Assembly: GCA_043557195.1 (NCBI GenBank)
Contig: CP121314.1
Location: 496,001-560,000 of the forward strand
Direction of reading: 5' to 3'
Source: Jejuia sp043557195
Lineage (GTDB): Bacteria > Bacteroidota > Bacteroidia > Flavobacteriales > Flavobacteriaceae
Length of the DNA: 64,000 nt
Shown: positions 9,548 to 18,516 of the stretch, piece by piece
Layout: each line of letters begins with the position of its first letter
Numbering within the stretch: the first letter of the stretch is position 1
Translations under genes and position numbers: made by a program
The notes under the pieces: generated by a model
Seen by the model: the letters and a program-made list of their open reading frames with translations, nothing else
Told to the model about the DNA's origin: nothing
The model's database searches: none

Positions 9548-9937
9548 ATGAAATTAACCAAACAAGAAATCGATTATGTTTCAAAACTTGAACCTTTCAA
9601 AAGATACGAATACTTTATTAGAAAAGTTGCCGATTTCCAAGAGTTGTGGACGATTATTGACAACAATGGAGCTATCGCGTTATCTGATATCGAAAAACAC
9701 AAACTGGTTTCTTTTTGGACAGCCGAAGACTTTATTCAAAGTAATTTGACTGGAAATTGGAAAGGCTTTACACCTATAAAGATAGACCTAGATAATTTAG
9801 ATGATACAATAATACCATTCATTGAAGAAAATGAATATTTACTAAGTATCTTCCCTGTTAATGGTAAATCAGGTTTTGTGGTAAACTTAGAAGAATTTAT
9901 ACGAGACCTAAATGATGAACTCGAGAATTACGAATAA
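9548..9937 (+). CDS. DUF2750 domain-containing protein
   Basis: The frame is open from 9485, but the ATG at 9548 is the better start: the family sequence begins there (MKLTKQEIDYVSKLEP), and the upstream 21 codons are Lys/Phe-rich without family resemblance. The 129-residue product shows the DUF2750 pattern of an early RYEYFIRKVADFQELWT helix, a central SFWTAEDFIQ, and a C-terminal EEFIRDLNDEL helix. It is probably a cytosolic protein of unknown function. No operon partner is evident. Confidence 0.75.
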   Translation: MKLTKQEIDYVSKLEPFKRYEYFIRKVADFQELWTIIDNNGAIALSDIEKHKLVSFWTAEDFIQSNLTGNWKGFTPIKIDLDNLDDTIIPFIEENEYLLSIFPVNGKSGFVVNLEEFIRDLNDELENYE

Positions 9938-10008
9938 AATTGAAAATTAAATCCTTGAGAACCTAAAACAAGTTCAGGTTGACAAAATACGACGTTACTC
10001 GAAATGAG

Positions 10009-10028
10009 ATTCCTGCTTTCGCAGGAAT
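10009..10028. repeat. Short palindromic repeat ATTCCTGC-N4-GCAGGAAT, copy 1
   Basis: A perfect 8-bp stem with loop TTTC, just past the ftsY stop codon. The same arms recur at 24726 and 33481 with different loops, so it is a dispersed repeat rather than a gene-specific terminator. Confidence 0.85.
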
Positions 10029-10032
10029 GAGA

Positions 10033-10986
10033 TTACTTAAAAAAGGAATCCACAAACTCATATTTGTTGAACACCTGTAAATCGTCAATACCCTCACCTA
10101 CACCAATGTATTTTACAGGAATTTGAAATTGGTCTGAGATACCAATTACAACACCTCCTTTTGCAGTTCCGTCTAATTTGGTTACTGCTAAAGACGTTAC
10201 TTCTGTCGCTGCCGTAAATTGTTTCGCTTGTTCAAAAGCATTTTGACCTGTAGAACCATCTAAAACCAATAATACGTCGTGCGGTGCATCGTCTACTACT
10301 TTTTGCATTACACGTTTTACTTTGGTCAATTCGTTCATCAAGTTGACTTTATTATGTAAACGACCAGCTGTATCAATAATTACTACATCGGCTTCCTGGG
10401 TTACGGCACTTTTTAGGGTGTCAAAAGCTACTGATGCTGGGTCGCTTCCCATAGACTGCTTTACAATTGGTACATCAACTCTGTCTGCCCAAACTTGTAA
10501 TTGGTCTATTGCTGCGGCTCTAAAAGTATCGGCTGCTCCCAATACTACATTTAGACCTTGTTTTTTAAACTGACTTGCTAATTTCCCTATAGTTGTGGTT
10601 TTACCAACACCATTTACACCAACAACCATCATTACATAAGGTTTTTTACCTTCCGGAATTGTAAACTCTGTTTCTTCTCCTGAATTGGTTTCAGATAGTA
10701 ACCCTGCAATTTCTTCACGCAGAATTTGATTTAGTTCGTCTGTGCCTAAATATTTATCTTTAGATACACGCTCTTCAATTCGTTCTATAATTTTTAGGGT
10801 AGTATTTACGCCAACATCACTTGTTACTAAAATCTCTTCAAGGTTATCTAAAACCTCATCATCTACTTTAGATTTCCCAGCTACGGCTTTACTTAATTTA
10901 CCAAAGAAACTGGATTTAGATTTTTCTAAGCCTTTGTCTAAGGTTTCTTTTTTTTCTGAAGAGAATATTTTTTTGAAAAAACTCAT
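10033..10986 (-). CDS. ftsY: Signal recognition particle receptor FtsY
   Basis: 317 residues: a short N-terminal targeting segment, then the NG GTPase core. G1 is GVNGVGKTTTIGKLA, the insertion-box region follows (GAADTFRAAA), G3 is DTAGRLH and G4 is TKLDGTAKGG. FtsY docks SRP-ribosome complexes at the inner membrane with Ffh and reciprocally activates its GTPase. The acidic N-terminal A domain of enteric FtsY is absent, as usual in Bacteroidota. It lies downstream of the ribosomal gene set but is separated from it by a terminator and a dispersed repeat, so it probably has its own promoter. Confidence 0.97.
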   Translation of the reverse strand: MSFFKKIFSSEKKETLDKGLEKSKSSFFGKLSKAVAGKSKVDDEVLDNLEEILVTSDVGVNTTLKIIERIEERVSKDKYLGTDELNQILREEIAGLLSETNSGEETEFTIPEGKKPYVMMVVGVNGVGKTTTIGKLASQFKKQGLNVVLGAADTFRAAAIDQLQVWADRVDVPIVKQSMGSDPASVAFDTLKSAVTQEADVVIIDTAGRLHNKVNLMNELTKVKRVMQKVVDDAPHDVLLVLDGSTGQNAFEQAKQFTAATEVTSLAVTKLDGTAKGGVVIGISDQFQIPVKYIGVGEGIDDLQVFNKYEFVDSFFK

Positions 10987-11092
10987 GTGTTATTGTTTAT
11001 TCATTTATGAGTTTAAACGTTTAACTGTTCATACTCTTGCTACTATTTTAATAAGAGTCTAAGCTATAATATTTATAGACAAATTAGACTTT

Positions 11093-11175
11093 GCGTTAGG
11101 GATTGAGGCATTTGTTGAAGCTCCTCGACGCAGGAGAGAGCGACTGCCGAAAGCCCGACCCTTAGGGTAACGCCC
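11093..11175 (+). repeat. Dispersed structured repeat, copy 1
   Basis: Starts GCGTTAGGGATTG and ends CCCGACCCTTAGGG plus TAACGCCC. The termini GCGTTA/TAACGC are inverted. The interior (GAAGCTCCTCG…GAGAGCGACTGCCG) is shared with the copy at 58971. It lies between ftsY and the DUF4295 terminator. Confidence 0.9.
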
Positions 11176-11250
11176 AAATACTTGATAACAATTTCCCTGC
11201 CTTTAATTGAAACATGAAATATTGTCATTAAAATTTGAGTTGTAAATATA

Positions 11251-11283
11251 AAAAAAGCTGCTCTCTTTACAGACAGCAGCTTT
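11251..11283 (-). terminator. Rho-independent terminator after the ribosomal gene set
   Basis: A 9-bp stem AAAGCTGCT (11254-11262) and AGCAGCTTT (11275-11283). On the minus strand it is followed by six T residues. It closes the rpmB-rpmG-DUF4295 transcript. Confidence 0.88.
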
Positions 11284-11304
11284 ATATATTGTGGTAATAA
11301 ACGT

Positions 11305-11457
11305 TTATTTCTTGTTTAAGAAATCGTTTACTAGGTCTGGACTCATTACTGATTCTACAAACATGTACGCTCCTGTTTTTGGAGACTTAACCATTTTTAT
11401 AGCTTTGGTTAATCTTTTAGATCCTGTTTGTAACGATGCTACTGCTTTCTTTGCCAT
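11305..11457 (-). CDS. DUF4295 family small protein
   Basis: A 50-residue gene: start codon at 11455-11457, stop at 11305-11307. It begins MAKKAVASLQTGSKRLTKAI and ends in DFLNKK. The protein is very basic and matches the DUF4295 family, found in Bacteroidota almost always beside bL28 and bL33. The location and charge point to a ribosome-associated role, which is inferred, not shown. It starts 35 bp after rpmG and is followed by a strong terminator. Confidence 0.92.
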   Translation of the reverse strand: MAKKAVASLQTGSKRLTKAIKMVKSPKTGAYMFVESVMSPDLVNDFLNKK

Positions 11458-11492
11458 GGCTTATACTTTTTAGCTTTACGGTGTAAAACTTA

Positions 11493-11675
11493 TTACTTAA
11501 TTTCTTTGTGAACGGTCATACGCTTAAGGATTGGGTTAAATTTCTTTAACTCCATTCTATCTGGCGTGTTCTTTTTATTCTTAGTAGTAATGTACCTTGA
11601 AGTTCCTGGTTGTCCAGATTCTTTATGCTCCGTACATTCTAAAATTACCTGTATTCTATTGCCTTTCTTTGCCAT
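11493..11675 (-). CDS. rpmG: 50S ribosomal protein bL33
   Basis: 60 residues with typical bL33 features: MAKKGNRIQVILECTEHK, then the GTSRYITTKNKKN core and KKFNPILKRMTVHKE end. The zinc-binding CxxC pairs of the C+ form are missing, with only Cys14 left and NPIL in place of the second pair, so this is the zinc-independent (C-) form. It lies 25 bp after rpmB and 35 bp before DUF4295 in one operon. Confidence 0.95.
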   Translation of the reverse strand: MAKKGNRIQVILECTEHKESGQPGTSRYITTKNKKNTPDRMELKKFNPILKRMTVHKEIK

Positions 11676-11700
11676 TTTATACTACTTAAACTATGACGTA

Positions 11701-11937
11701 TTATTTTATAAATCCTTTTGCCTTTGCTTCTTTAAGCGCAGCTGAAATTCCTATTTTGTTAATAGTTTTTAATGCAGAAGTAGATACCTTTAAAGTTATC
11801 CATTTGTCTTCTTCTGGAATGTAAAAACGTTTCTTTACTAAGTTAGCATCAAATCTGCGCTTAGTTTTATTCATTGCGTGAGACACGTTGTTACCAACCA
11901 TTGCCTTTTTCCCTGTAAGTTCACAAACTCTTGACAT
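11701..11937 (-). CDS. rpmB: 50S ribosomal protein bL28
   Basis: 78 residues with the bL28 signature: N-terminal CELTGKKAMVGNNVSHAMNK, then TKRRFDANL and a C-terminal SALKTINKIGI helix. It is a structural protein of the large subunit and first of the rpmB-rpmG-DUF4295 set, 82 bp downstream of cinA; a promoter in that gap is likely. Confidence 0.96.
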   Translation of the reverse strand: MSRVCELTGKKAMVGNNVSHAMNKTKRRFDANLVKKRFYIPEEDKWITLKVSTSALKTINKIGISAALKEAKAKGFIK

Positions 11938-12019
11938 TATTTTTAACTTTAAATTTGTTGTTGCTTAAAAACGAGGTGCAAATATACTTAAATTTTGAAT
12001 TATGACAATTAAAACTTTA

Positions 12020-13270
12020 TCAATTTTTTAAAATTTCTTTTTCGAGCATTTCAAGAGCTTTATTTACCCCTTTTACGATGACACGTTTCCTTGCAGAGCC
12101 TAACATAAATGATTTTGAAATAACCCTGTCTTTTGTAGCTATAGCAATAAAAACAGTGCCTACTTCAGCATCAGATTCTCCTTTAGATGGTCCTGCATTT
12201 CCTGTAGTGGCTACACCATAATCTGCATTAAACAATTCACGCACATTTTTTGCCATAGCTTCTGCAACTTGTGCACTTACTACGGAGTGTTTTTCTATAA
12301 GATCCTTTGAGACTCCTAAAACCTTAATTTTAGATTCGGTAGCGTAGGTTACTACACCTCCATTGAAATATGCCGAAGCGCCTGCGTTTTGTGTAAATCG
12401 TTCTGCAACATTACCGCCCGTACAACTTTCTGCAATGGCGAGTGTTTTTCCAGATTTAGTTAAGCGATTTGCAATTAATACTTCTAAGGATTTTGCTTCG
12501 TCTTCAAAACCAACAAATGCATCTTTAATTAATGGGAGTACCTTTTCAATTTCTGTGTCAATATTCTTTCGTACCTCCTTCTCCTCAAATCCTTTAGACG
12601 ATAAACGCAAGCGCACGCTTCCCAAATTTGGCAAATATGCTAGCTTTACGGTTTCTGGCAATGCATCTTCCCAAGCCTCAATACGTTCTGCCAAAGTGCT
12701 TTCGCCCAAACCGTAGGTTAATAAGGTTTTATGAAGTATAAATGGAAACTTGTATTTTTCTTTAAGCCTAGGGATTACCTTATTCACTATGAGTTTTTTC
12801 ATTTCAAAAGGCACACCTGGAAGTGATACAAATGTTTTTTTATCTTTGTCTATCCACATTCCCGGAGCAGTCCCCAGTTCATTCATTAAAACTGTAGCTT
12901 TAGATGGCACTAAAGCCTGATCTTTATTCACCTGAAGTAGTGTTTGACGCACATACTTCTTCCAAATGTCTTCAATATTTTTTGTTACTGAAGCATCTCG
13001 TATCAAAGTATCATCAAAATATTCTGCGATGGTTTTTTTAGTAACATCGTCTTTGGTAGGACCTAATCCACCGGTAATAATAATGATATCTACACGACTC
13101 TCAGCATCTGCAAATGCTTGAAGAATATGAGCTCTATCATCTTGAACCGAAGTAATTTGATAAATAGAAGCACCAATACTATTTAAACTTTGAGCTATAA
13201 AGGCAGAATTGGTATCAATAACTTGACCTATAAGAAGTTCGTCGCCAATGGTTATGATTTCCGCTAACAT
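12020..13270 (-). CDS. cinA: CinA family nicotinamide-nucleotide amidohydrolase
   Basis: 416 residues in the two-domain arrangement. An N-terminal MoCF-biosynthesis-like domain (MLAEIITIGDELLIGQ, then IIITGGLGPTKDDVT) is followed from about residue 255 by the CinA C-terminal amidohydrolase domain (LAIAESCTGGNVAERF, TGNAGPSKGE). The C-terminal domain in the family deamidates nicotinamide mononucleotide for NAD recycling; the N-terminal domain acts as an ADP-ribose pyrophosphatase in some members. It begins 2 bp after the Hpt gene stop, so the two are co-translated. Confidence 0.92.
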   Translation of the reverse strand: MLAEIITIGDELLIGQVIDTNSAFIAQSLNSIGASIYQITSVQDDRAHILQAFADAESRVDIIIITGGLGPTKDDVTKKTIAEYFDDTLIRDASVTKNIEDIWKKYVRQTLLQVNKDQALVPSKATVLMNELGTAPGMWIDKDKKTFVSLPGVPFEMKKLIVNKVIPRLKEKYKFPFILHKTLLTYGLGESTLAERIEAWEDALPETVKLAYLPNLGSVRLRLSSKGFEEKEVRKNIDTEIEKVLPLIKDAFVGFEDEAKSLEVLIANRLTKSGKTLAIAESCTGGNVAERFTQNAGASAYFNGGVVTYATESKIKVLGVSKDLIEKHSVVSAQVAEAMAKNVRELFNADYGVATTGNAGPSKGESDAEVGTVFIAIATKDRVISKSFMLGSARKRVIVKGVNKALEMLEKEILKN

Positions 13271-13272
13271 AT

Positions 13273-13614
13273 CTACAATCCGAAATCCGACTTAATTTCT
13301 GCAACGGCATTATCAACTGCAGTAAGTACAATATCTAACTTATCGGTAACGTCCATATCCGTTTTTGTGAATTTACCCCAATCTTGCACTTCAATTAAAT
13401 CTTCTAAAACCCCCAACTCAAATAAGTCAATCGTAGGTTTCATTTTATGCGCCGCTTGGTATGCTGTATGGTAGTCTTTTTCGGCAACCGCCTTTTTTAA
13501 ACGCTCTGCGTCTTCAGGTACTTCTTCTAAAAAAGTTGCTGCCAAAACTGCAATAAAATCCTCATCGTTATCCGCTAACTCTCTTACTCTAAATAATTTA
13601 TAATGTTGTTCCAT
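13273..13614 (-). CDS. Histidine phosphotransfer (Hpt) domain protein
   Basis: A 113-residue stand-alone four-helix protein. The phosphoacceptor is His56 in AYQAAHKMKPTIDLF, the usual HxxK(P/G) context of Hpt domains. It carries phosphoryl groups between receiver domains in phosphorelays, but no hybrid kinase lies nearby, so its partners are encoded elsewhere. It is packed between FAH (1 bp upstream) and cinA (2 bp downstream), an operon placement that says little about its pathway. Confidence 0.85.
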   Translation of the reverse strand: MEQHYKLFRVRELADNDEDFIAVLAATFLEEVPEDAERLKKAVAEKDYHTAYQAAHKMKPTIDLFELGVLEDLIEVQDWGKFTKTDMDVTDKLDIVLTAVDNAVAEIKSDFGL

Positions 13615-13615
13615 G

Positions 13616-14227
13616 TTACTTAACTGTTATAGAAAATAATTCTTTGTCTCCTATAAAACCTTTTAACTTATCATTAGCAACAACCTTACCAACTCCAGCA
13701 GGTGTGCCCGTAAATATAATATCTCCAATCTTTAAAGTGAAATATTTCGAGACATATTCTATCAATTCATCAATTTTCCAAAGCATGTGGCTCGTATTTC
13801 CTTTTTGTACAATAATATCGTTCTTTTTTAAAGAAAATTCAATTTGGTTTACATCATCAAACTCACTTTTTGGCATCCATTTTCCAACAACTGCAGCCCC
13901 ATCAAATGCTTTTGCTTTTTCCCAAGGCAGACCTTTAGCCTTTAATTGGCTTTGTAAATCCCGTGCTGTAAAATCAATTCCTAATCCAATTTCATCGTAG
14001 TACTTATGGGCAAACTTTTTATCAATATGTTTGCCTACACGATTAATTTTTACCAAAACCTCTACTTCATGATGTACATCTTCCGAAAAATCAGGAATAA
14101 AAAAAGGCTGTTTTTTTAATAAAATAGAAGTATCAGGCTTTAAAAACACAACTGGATCAGTCGGTTTTTTATTTTCTAGTTCTTTAATATGTTCGGTATA
14201 ATTTCTACCTATACAAATTAGTTTCAT
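13616..14227 (-). CDS. Fumarylacetoacetate hydrolase family protein
   Basis: 203 residues. The FAH fold is seen in IGRNYTEHIKELENKKP near the start, metal-binding acidic residues in HHEVEVLVKI (H-x-E-x-E), GLGIDFTARDLQ, and GDIIFTGTPAGVG at the end. The family includes acylpyruvases and oxaloacetate tautomerases or decarboxylases acting on 1,3-dicarbonyl acids. First gene of the FAH-Hpt-cinA run. A dispersed repeat ends only 16 bp upstream of the start codon, so its promoter must lie within or beyond that repeat. Confidence 0.9.
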   Translation of the reverse strand: MKLICIGRNYTEHIKELENKKPTDPVVFLKPDTSILLKKQPFFIPDFSEDVHHEVEVLVKINRVGKHIDKKFAHKYYDEIGLGIDFTARDLQSQLKAKGLPWEKAKAFDGAAVVGKWMPKSEFDDVNQIEFSLKKNDIIVQKGNTSHMLWKIDELIEYVSKYFTLKIGDIIFTGTPAGVGKVVANDKLKGFIGDKELFSITVK

Positions 14228-14243
14228 TTCTTTTTTTCAATTT

Positions 14244-14327
14244 GGGCGTTACCCTATCGGGTCGGGCTTTCCGTTGCAAGTCCTCGCTCGTACCTCGCTG
14301 TGGGCTTTCCTCTACAATCCCTAACGC
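14244..14327 (-). repeat. Dispersed structured repeat, copy 2 (reverse orientation)
   Basis: Read on the minus strand it starts GCGTTAGGGATTG and ends GGGTAACGCCC. The interior (AGAGGAAAGCCCACAGCG…GAGGACTTG) matches the copy at 54479. It lies between the FAH start and the exonuclease stop. Confidence 0.9.
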
Positions 14328-14388
14328 GGGCCTACTTACCGTATTCTTTCATTCCTCCTATGGCAAGCTACTTTTATTTAATTATTTC

Positions 14389-15162
14389 CTAAAGCTTATT
14401 ATTAAAACTTCTCAACTTAATAGCCGTTAATACCTTTTTAGTATATAATGGAAAATCTGCATTCAGCAACCAACCAAAATATCCAGGTTCTTTTTCTAAA
14501 ACCTCAGTCACTAGTTTTCCTTTGTGCTTTCCGAAAGAAAAACATTCTTCACCTTTTTTATTATAAGCAATAAAACCAGCAAAATCAGCAAACTTTTTTC
14601 TAGAACTAAACTCTGCTAAAAATTTGGTATCATTTTCCAGATCGTCATATTTTTCCAATTGGGCTTTTAAAACCTCATAGGTGGCATTGGTATCCGCCTC
14701 AGCACTGTGTGCATCATCCAAACTTTTGTCACAATAAAACTTATAAGCGGCACTCAATGTGCGCTGTTCCATTTTATGAAAAATAGTTTGAACATCAACA
14801 GACTGCCTGTTTTTCATATCAAAATCTACCTCCGCACGCAACATCTCTTCAGCTAATAGTGGAATATCAAATCTATTAGAATTAAAGCCTCCCAAATCAG
14901 AATCTTTAATCATATTATAAACCTCTTTTGCTAATGCTTTAAATGTAGGCTTATCTGCCACATCAGCATCAGAAATTCCATGTATCTCGGTAACTTCCTT
15001 AGGAATCGGCATTTCAGGATTTACTCGCCAAGTTTTGCGTTCTTCTTTTCCATTAGGATACACCTTTAGTATAGATATCTCAACAATTCTATCTGAGGTG
15101 ATGTTAATACCCGTAGTTTCTAAATCGAAAAAGCAAATGGGTTTTGTTAGATTTAATTGCAT
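14389..15162 (-). CDS. DnaQ-like 3'-5' exonuclease (DEDDh)
   Basis: 257 residues. The exonuclease domain covers residues 1-175: motif I is CFFDLETTGIN, motif II sits around GGFNSNRFDIPLL, and motif III is DDAHSAEADTNATYEVL. The C-terminal ~75 residues (ECFSFGKHKGKLVTEVL… YFGWLLN) form the quorum-like domain seen in ExoX-type and Bacteroidota DNA polymerase III epsilon-like exonucleases. It probably acts in DNA repair or proofreading. It is too divergent to call dnaQ with certainty. Confidence 0.88.
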   Translation of the reverse strand: MQLNLTKPICFFDLETTGINITSDRIVEISILKVYPNGKEERKTWRVNPEMPIPKEVTEIHGISDADVADKPTFKALAKEVYNMIKDSDLGGFNSNRFDIPLLAEEMLRAEVDFDMKNRQSVDVQTIFHKMEQRTLSAAYKFYCDKSLDDAHSAEADTNATYEVLKAQLEKYDDLENDTKFLAEFSSRKKFADFAGFIAYNKKGEECFSFGKHKGKLVTEVLEKEPGYFGWLLNADFPLYTKKVLTAIKLRSFNNKL

Positions 15163-15201
15163 TTATTTTGATTGATTATGTCTTATTTCTTTTGCAAAAA
15201 T

Positions 15202-15229
15202 AAAAAACCCAACCACTTTGGTCGGGTTT
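15202..15229 (-). terminator. Rho-independent terminator after the E2 gene
   Basis: A 10-bp stem with one mismatch, AACCCAACCA (15206-15215) against TGGTCGGGTT (15219-15228), loop CTT. On the minus strand the stem runs into T residues. It separates the E2 gene from the exonuclease gene. Confidence 0.82.
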
Positions 15230-15251
15230 CGAAGTTGTTTTTATTTCTTAA

Positions 15252-16577
15252 TTATAGTTCTCTATCACTATCCCAAGCTTCTAAATAATCCTTAACAGAT
15301 TTCACAAACATACCGCCTAAAGCTCCATTTACCACACGATGGTCGTAAGAGTGCGATAAGAACATCCTATATCTAATACCTATAAAATCACCCTCAGATG
15401 TTTCAATAACTGCAGGAACCTTTCTAATGGCACCCAAAGCTAGAATACCAACTTGTGGTTGATTAATAATTGGTGTTCCCATTATACTTCCAAAAGAACC
15501 AACATTGGTAACAGTGTAAGTTCCATCTTGAATATCCTGTGGCTTCAATGCATTAGTTCTAGCCCTATTTGCTAAATCATTCACCTGCTTAGTCATACCT
15601 ACCAAATTCAACTGGTCTGCATTTTTAATAACTGGAACAATTAAATTACCATCTGGCAAAGCAGTAGCCATTCCTAGATTTATATTTTTCTTTTTAATGA
15701 TTTTATCACCATCAACCGAAATATTCAACATTGGATAATCTCTTAGGGCTTTAGCAACAGCTTCCATAAAAATTGGCGTGAATGTTAGCTTTTCACCTTC
15801 ACGTTTCTCAAACCCATCTTTCACTTTGTTGCGCCAATTCCAAACTTTAGTTACATCTGCCTCAATAAAACTTTGTACATGGGCAGAGGTTTGTAAAGAA
15901 TCGGTCATATGCTGGGAAATGAGTTTTCCCATTCTCGTCATTTCTATAATTTCATCCTCACCACTAACTACAACCGGTTTCGCTTCAACTTTTGGCGTTT
16001 CTTTAATTGTCTGACTTGGCACTTCTTGCTTAGGCGCTACTTCAACTTTAGGAGTAGTTTTTCCTCCATTTCCTACATAAGCCAAAATATCATTTTTAGT
16101 AACTCTTCCTTCTTTTCCAGTACCAGGAATAGCATCCAATTCTTCTTGTGAAATACCTTCTTGCTTCGCAATGTTTCTAACCAAAGGAGAATAGAAACGC
16201 TCATTACTAGTAATGGTTGGCGTGTTAACACTAACCTCAGCCTGAGCCTTTTCAACACGTTCTGTTAATGCACTCACCGCTTCTACAGGAGCATCATTTG
16301 AGGCCTCTTCTACCTTTTCACTAACAGGCTCATCTCCTTCAGTTTCAATAACTGCTAAAACTTGCCCTACTTGCACTACATCATCTACTTCAAAGCGTTT
16401 TTCAACTAAAACACCCTCAACTTCACTGGGCACTTCACTATCTACCTTGTCTGTAGCAATTTCCAAAACAGCTTCGTCAAGCTCAATAGTGTCACCAACA
16501 TCTTTCAACCAAGACGTGATGGTTGCTTCTGCAACACTCTCTCCCATTTTCGGTAATGTCAATTCAAACTTTGCCAT
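15252..16577 (-). CDS. 2-oxo acid dehydrogenase dihydrolipoamide acyltransferase (E2)
   Basis: 441 residues. The lipoyl domain covers residues 1-80, with the lipoylated lysine in EIATDKVDSEV. After a Pro/Glu-rich linker comes a peripheral-subunit-binding domain (FYSPLVRNIAKQEG… GTGKEGRVTKNDIL). The catalytic domain runs from about residue 210 to the end. The active-site His is in SYDHRVVNG; the position usually Asp in HxxxDG is Asn here. It transfers acyl groups to CoA in a pyruvate, 2-oxoglutarate or branched-chain complex. No E1 or E3 gene is adjacent, so the substrate class stays open. Confidence 0.9.
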   Translation of the reverse strand: MAKFELTLPKMGESVAEATITSWLKDVGDTIELDEAVLEIATDKVDSEVPSEVEGVLVEKRFEVDDVVQVGQVLAVIETEGDEPVSEKVEEASNDAPVEAVSALTERVEKAQAEVSVNTPTITSNERFYSPLVRNIAKQEGISQEELDAIPGTGKEGRVTKNDILAYVGNGGKTTPKVEVAPKQEVPSQTIKETPKVEAKPVVVSGEDEIIEMTRMGKLISQHMTDSLQTSAHVQSFIEADVTKVWNWRNKVKDGFEKREGEKLTFTPIFMEAVAKALRDYPMLNISVDGDKIIKKKNINLGMATALPDGNLIVPVIKNADQLNLVGMTKQVNDLANRARTNALKPQDIQDGTYTVTNVGSFGSIMGTPIINQPQVGILALGAIRKVPAVIETSEGDFIGIRYRMFLSHSYDHRVVNGALGGMFVKSVKDYLEAWDSDREL

Positions 16578-16666
16578 TTCTTTAAATTAAAGCCTTTATT
16601 TTTTATTTCAATTGCAAAATTAATTAAAAATCATCAATTTTTTTAAACTATCTGTAATAAAACCAC

Positions 16667-17764
16667 CTAAAACTGAATAACCTCTCCTCTACTAATAGCA
16701 TTATCACTTCCCAAGATGAAATTAGAATTGTTGGGTAATAACTTATAAGTCCATTTTCTTGTACTAGAATACTTATTGAGTATTTGAATAGTCTCCTTAT
16801 AACTTAAAAAATTAGTATCAAGAATAATTTCGGTTTCTTCTTCAAAGTTACCTATTTCTTTACTTAAAAGCATTGCTTTTGGTAACACGGTTTCCAATGT
16901 TTTATTATTCGTATTCGAAATTAAAACATACTGAAATACCGATTTTTTTTTCTCAACTTGCACCTTTCTAAAAATATAAACCAACCTTATTCCAAGCCAA
17001 ACCAACATATCGAATATCACATTTTTTTTAAAATGTTTTTGGTAAAAAATCTGCATTGCTCCATAAAACCTTCGGGCGTAATGCTTATCTCTTAACGTAC
17101 TTTCACCTTTAAAATGTATAGCAGTAACATCTCCCAAATAGTAGTTTTGGTATCCTGCTTTTAATATTTTGTAAGACAAATCGATATCCTCACCGTACAT
17201 AAAATAATCTTCATCAAATCCTCCTACCTTGTTATACAAATCACGCCTCAAAAACATAAATGCACCAACTAGAACATCTATTTGGCCAATTGCATCTTCC
17301 GCTAAATGATTTGCATAATATTCTGAAGAATTACCAAACAGCTTTTTAAATGCCGCTTTTACATAAGGTATATTTCGCTTACTTTCTGGTAAAAATGCAC
17401 CAACACCATTAATAAGCTTACAACCTACAGCCCCCAATTTTTCCTTTCCTTCACAAAACTTCAATAAACTCGTGAACGTATCTTCTGCAACAACAGTATC
17501 AGGATTTAAAATACACAAATACTCTCCTTTTGCCATATTTACCCCTATATTATTACCTTTTGAAAAGCCATGATTTTGCTTATTCTCAATGAGCTTGACA
17601 TCTGGAAATATATCCTTTAACATATGGCAACTTTCATCTTCAGAATTATTGTCTATTACAATAATCTCCGCATCAATATTTACAATTGCTGCTTGTACAC
17701 TTTTTAGACATAACTCCAAAAAGTAACGTACGTTGTAATTTAGTATGATTATAGAGAGTTTCAA
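16667..17764 (-). CDS. Family 2 glycosyltransferase
   Basis: 365 residues. A GT-A domain begins LSIIILNYNVRYFLELCLKS, carries IVIDNNSEDES and ILNPDTVVAED (the metal-binding DxD-like element), and GGFDEDYFMYGEDIDLS, the acceptor-side motif typical of rhamnosyl-type GT2 enzymes. The C-terminal ~90 residues are variable. It probably adds a sugar to a cell-surface polysaccharide or lipid. It starts 8 bp after recR and is co-transcribed with it, an arrangement without obvious functional logic. Confidence 0.9.
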   Translation of the reverse strand: MKLSIIILNYNVRYFLELCLKSVQAAIVNIDAEIIVIDNNSEDESCHMLKDIFPDVKLIENKQNHGFSKGNNIGVNMAKGEYLCILNPDTVVAEDTFTSLLKFCEGKEKLGAVGCKLINGVGAFLPESKRNIPYVKAAFKKLFGNSSEYYANHLAEDAIGQIDVLVGAFMFLRRDLYNKVGGFDEDYFMYGEDIDLSYKILKAGYQNYYLGDVTAIHFKGESTLRDKHYARRFYGAMQIFYQKHFKKNVIFDMLVWLGIRLVYIFRKVQVEKKKSVFQYVLISNTNNKTLETVLPKAMLLSKEIGNFEEETEIILDTNFLSYKETIQILNKYSSTRKWTYKLLPNNSNFILGSDNAISRGEVIQF

Positions 17765-17772
17765 ATGCGTAG

Positions 17773-18390
17773 TTATAATTTAAGAGAAGATTCAAATGGA
17801 ACTCGATTAAGAATACTGCGACCTAAAGTTACTTCATCTGTATATTCCAACTCATCACCTACTGATATTCCTCTAGCTATAGTTGATGTTGTAACGTTAT
17901 ATCCTTGAATTTGTTTAAAAATATAAAAATTAGTGGTATCACCCTCCATTGTTGAGCTTAATGCAAAAATAATTTCTTTTACTTCACCTGATTTCACCTT
18001 TTCAACTAAAGGATTAATGTTCAAATCATGAGGACCAACACCATCAATTGGGGAAATTTTACCTCCTAGAACATGATACAGCCCCTTAAACGAACTCGTA
18101 TTTTCTATAGCCATTACATCCCGAATATCTTCCACAACACAAATAACACTGTCATCTCGATTTGGGTTAGCACATATCTCACACAACTCTACATCACTAA
18201 TATTATTGCAAGATTTACAAAACTTAATGTTAATCCTCATATTGAGCAATGCTTGCGACAAGGCACTAGTCTGCTCTTTAGGTTGACGCAACATGTGTAA
18301 TACCAAACGTAATGCCGTACGCTTTCCTATACCTGGTAATTGTGACATTTCGTTCACTGCATTTTCCAACAACTTTGATGAAAATTCCAT
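17773..18390 (-). CDS. recR: Recombination mediator RecR
   Basis: 205 residues with family architecture: N-terminal helix-hairpin-helix (QLPGIGKRTALRLVLHML), a four-Cys zinc finger (FCKSCNNISDVELCEIC), a Toprim domain (VICVVEDIRDVMAIE… LSSTMEGDTT), and a C-terminal Walker-B-like segment. RecR works with RecO to load RecA on single-stranded gaps. It is convergent with no gene and diverges from the symporter at 18517. Confidence 0.95.
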   Translation of the reverse strand: MEFSSKLLENAVNEMSQLPGIGKRTALRLVLHMLRQPKEQTSALSQALLNMRINIKFCKSCNNISDVELCEICANPNRDDSVICVVEDIRDVMAIENTSSFKGLYHVLGGKISPIDGVGPHDLNINPLVEKVKSGEVKEIIFALSSTMEGDTTNFYIFKQIQGYNVTTSTIARGISVGDELEYTDEVTLGRSILNRVPFESSLKL

Positions 18391-18516
18391 AACCGCGAAA
18401 ATACTATTTACACCTCAATTTCGCTAATTTTAAACTAGCATATTAAAATACACTGTGTTCCATTTGGATTTTGAATTTGAATAGTTGTATTTTGAAAACT
18501 CGAAATTTCATTTTTT

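Noticed and set aside
14242..14430. Plus-strand ORF over the repeat at 14244
   Set aside because: It consists of repeat DNA and the antisense end of the exonuclease gene.
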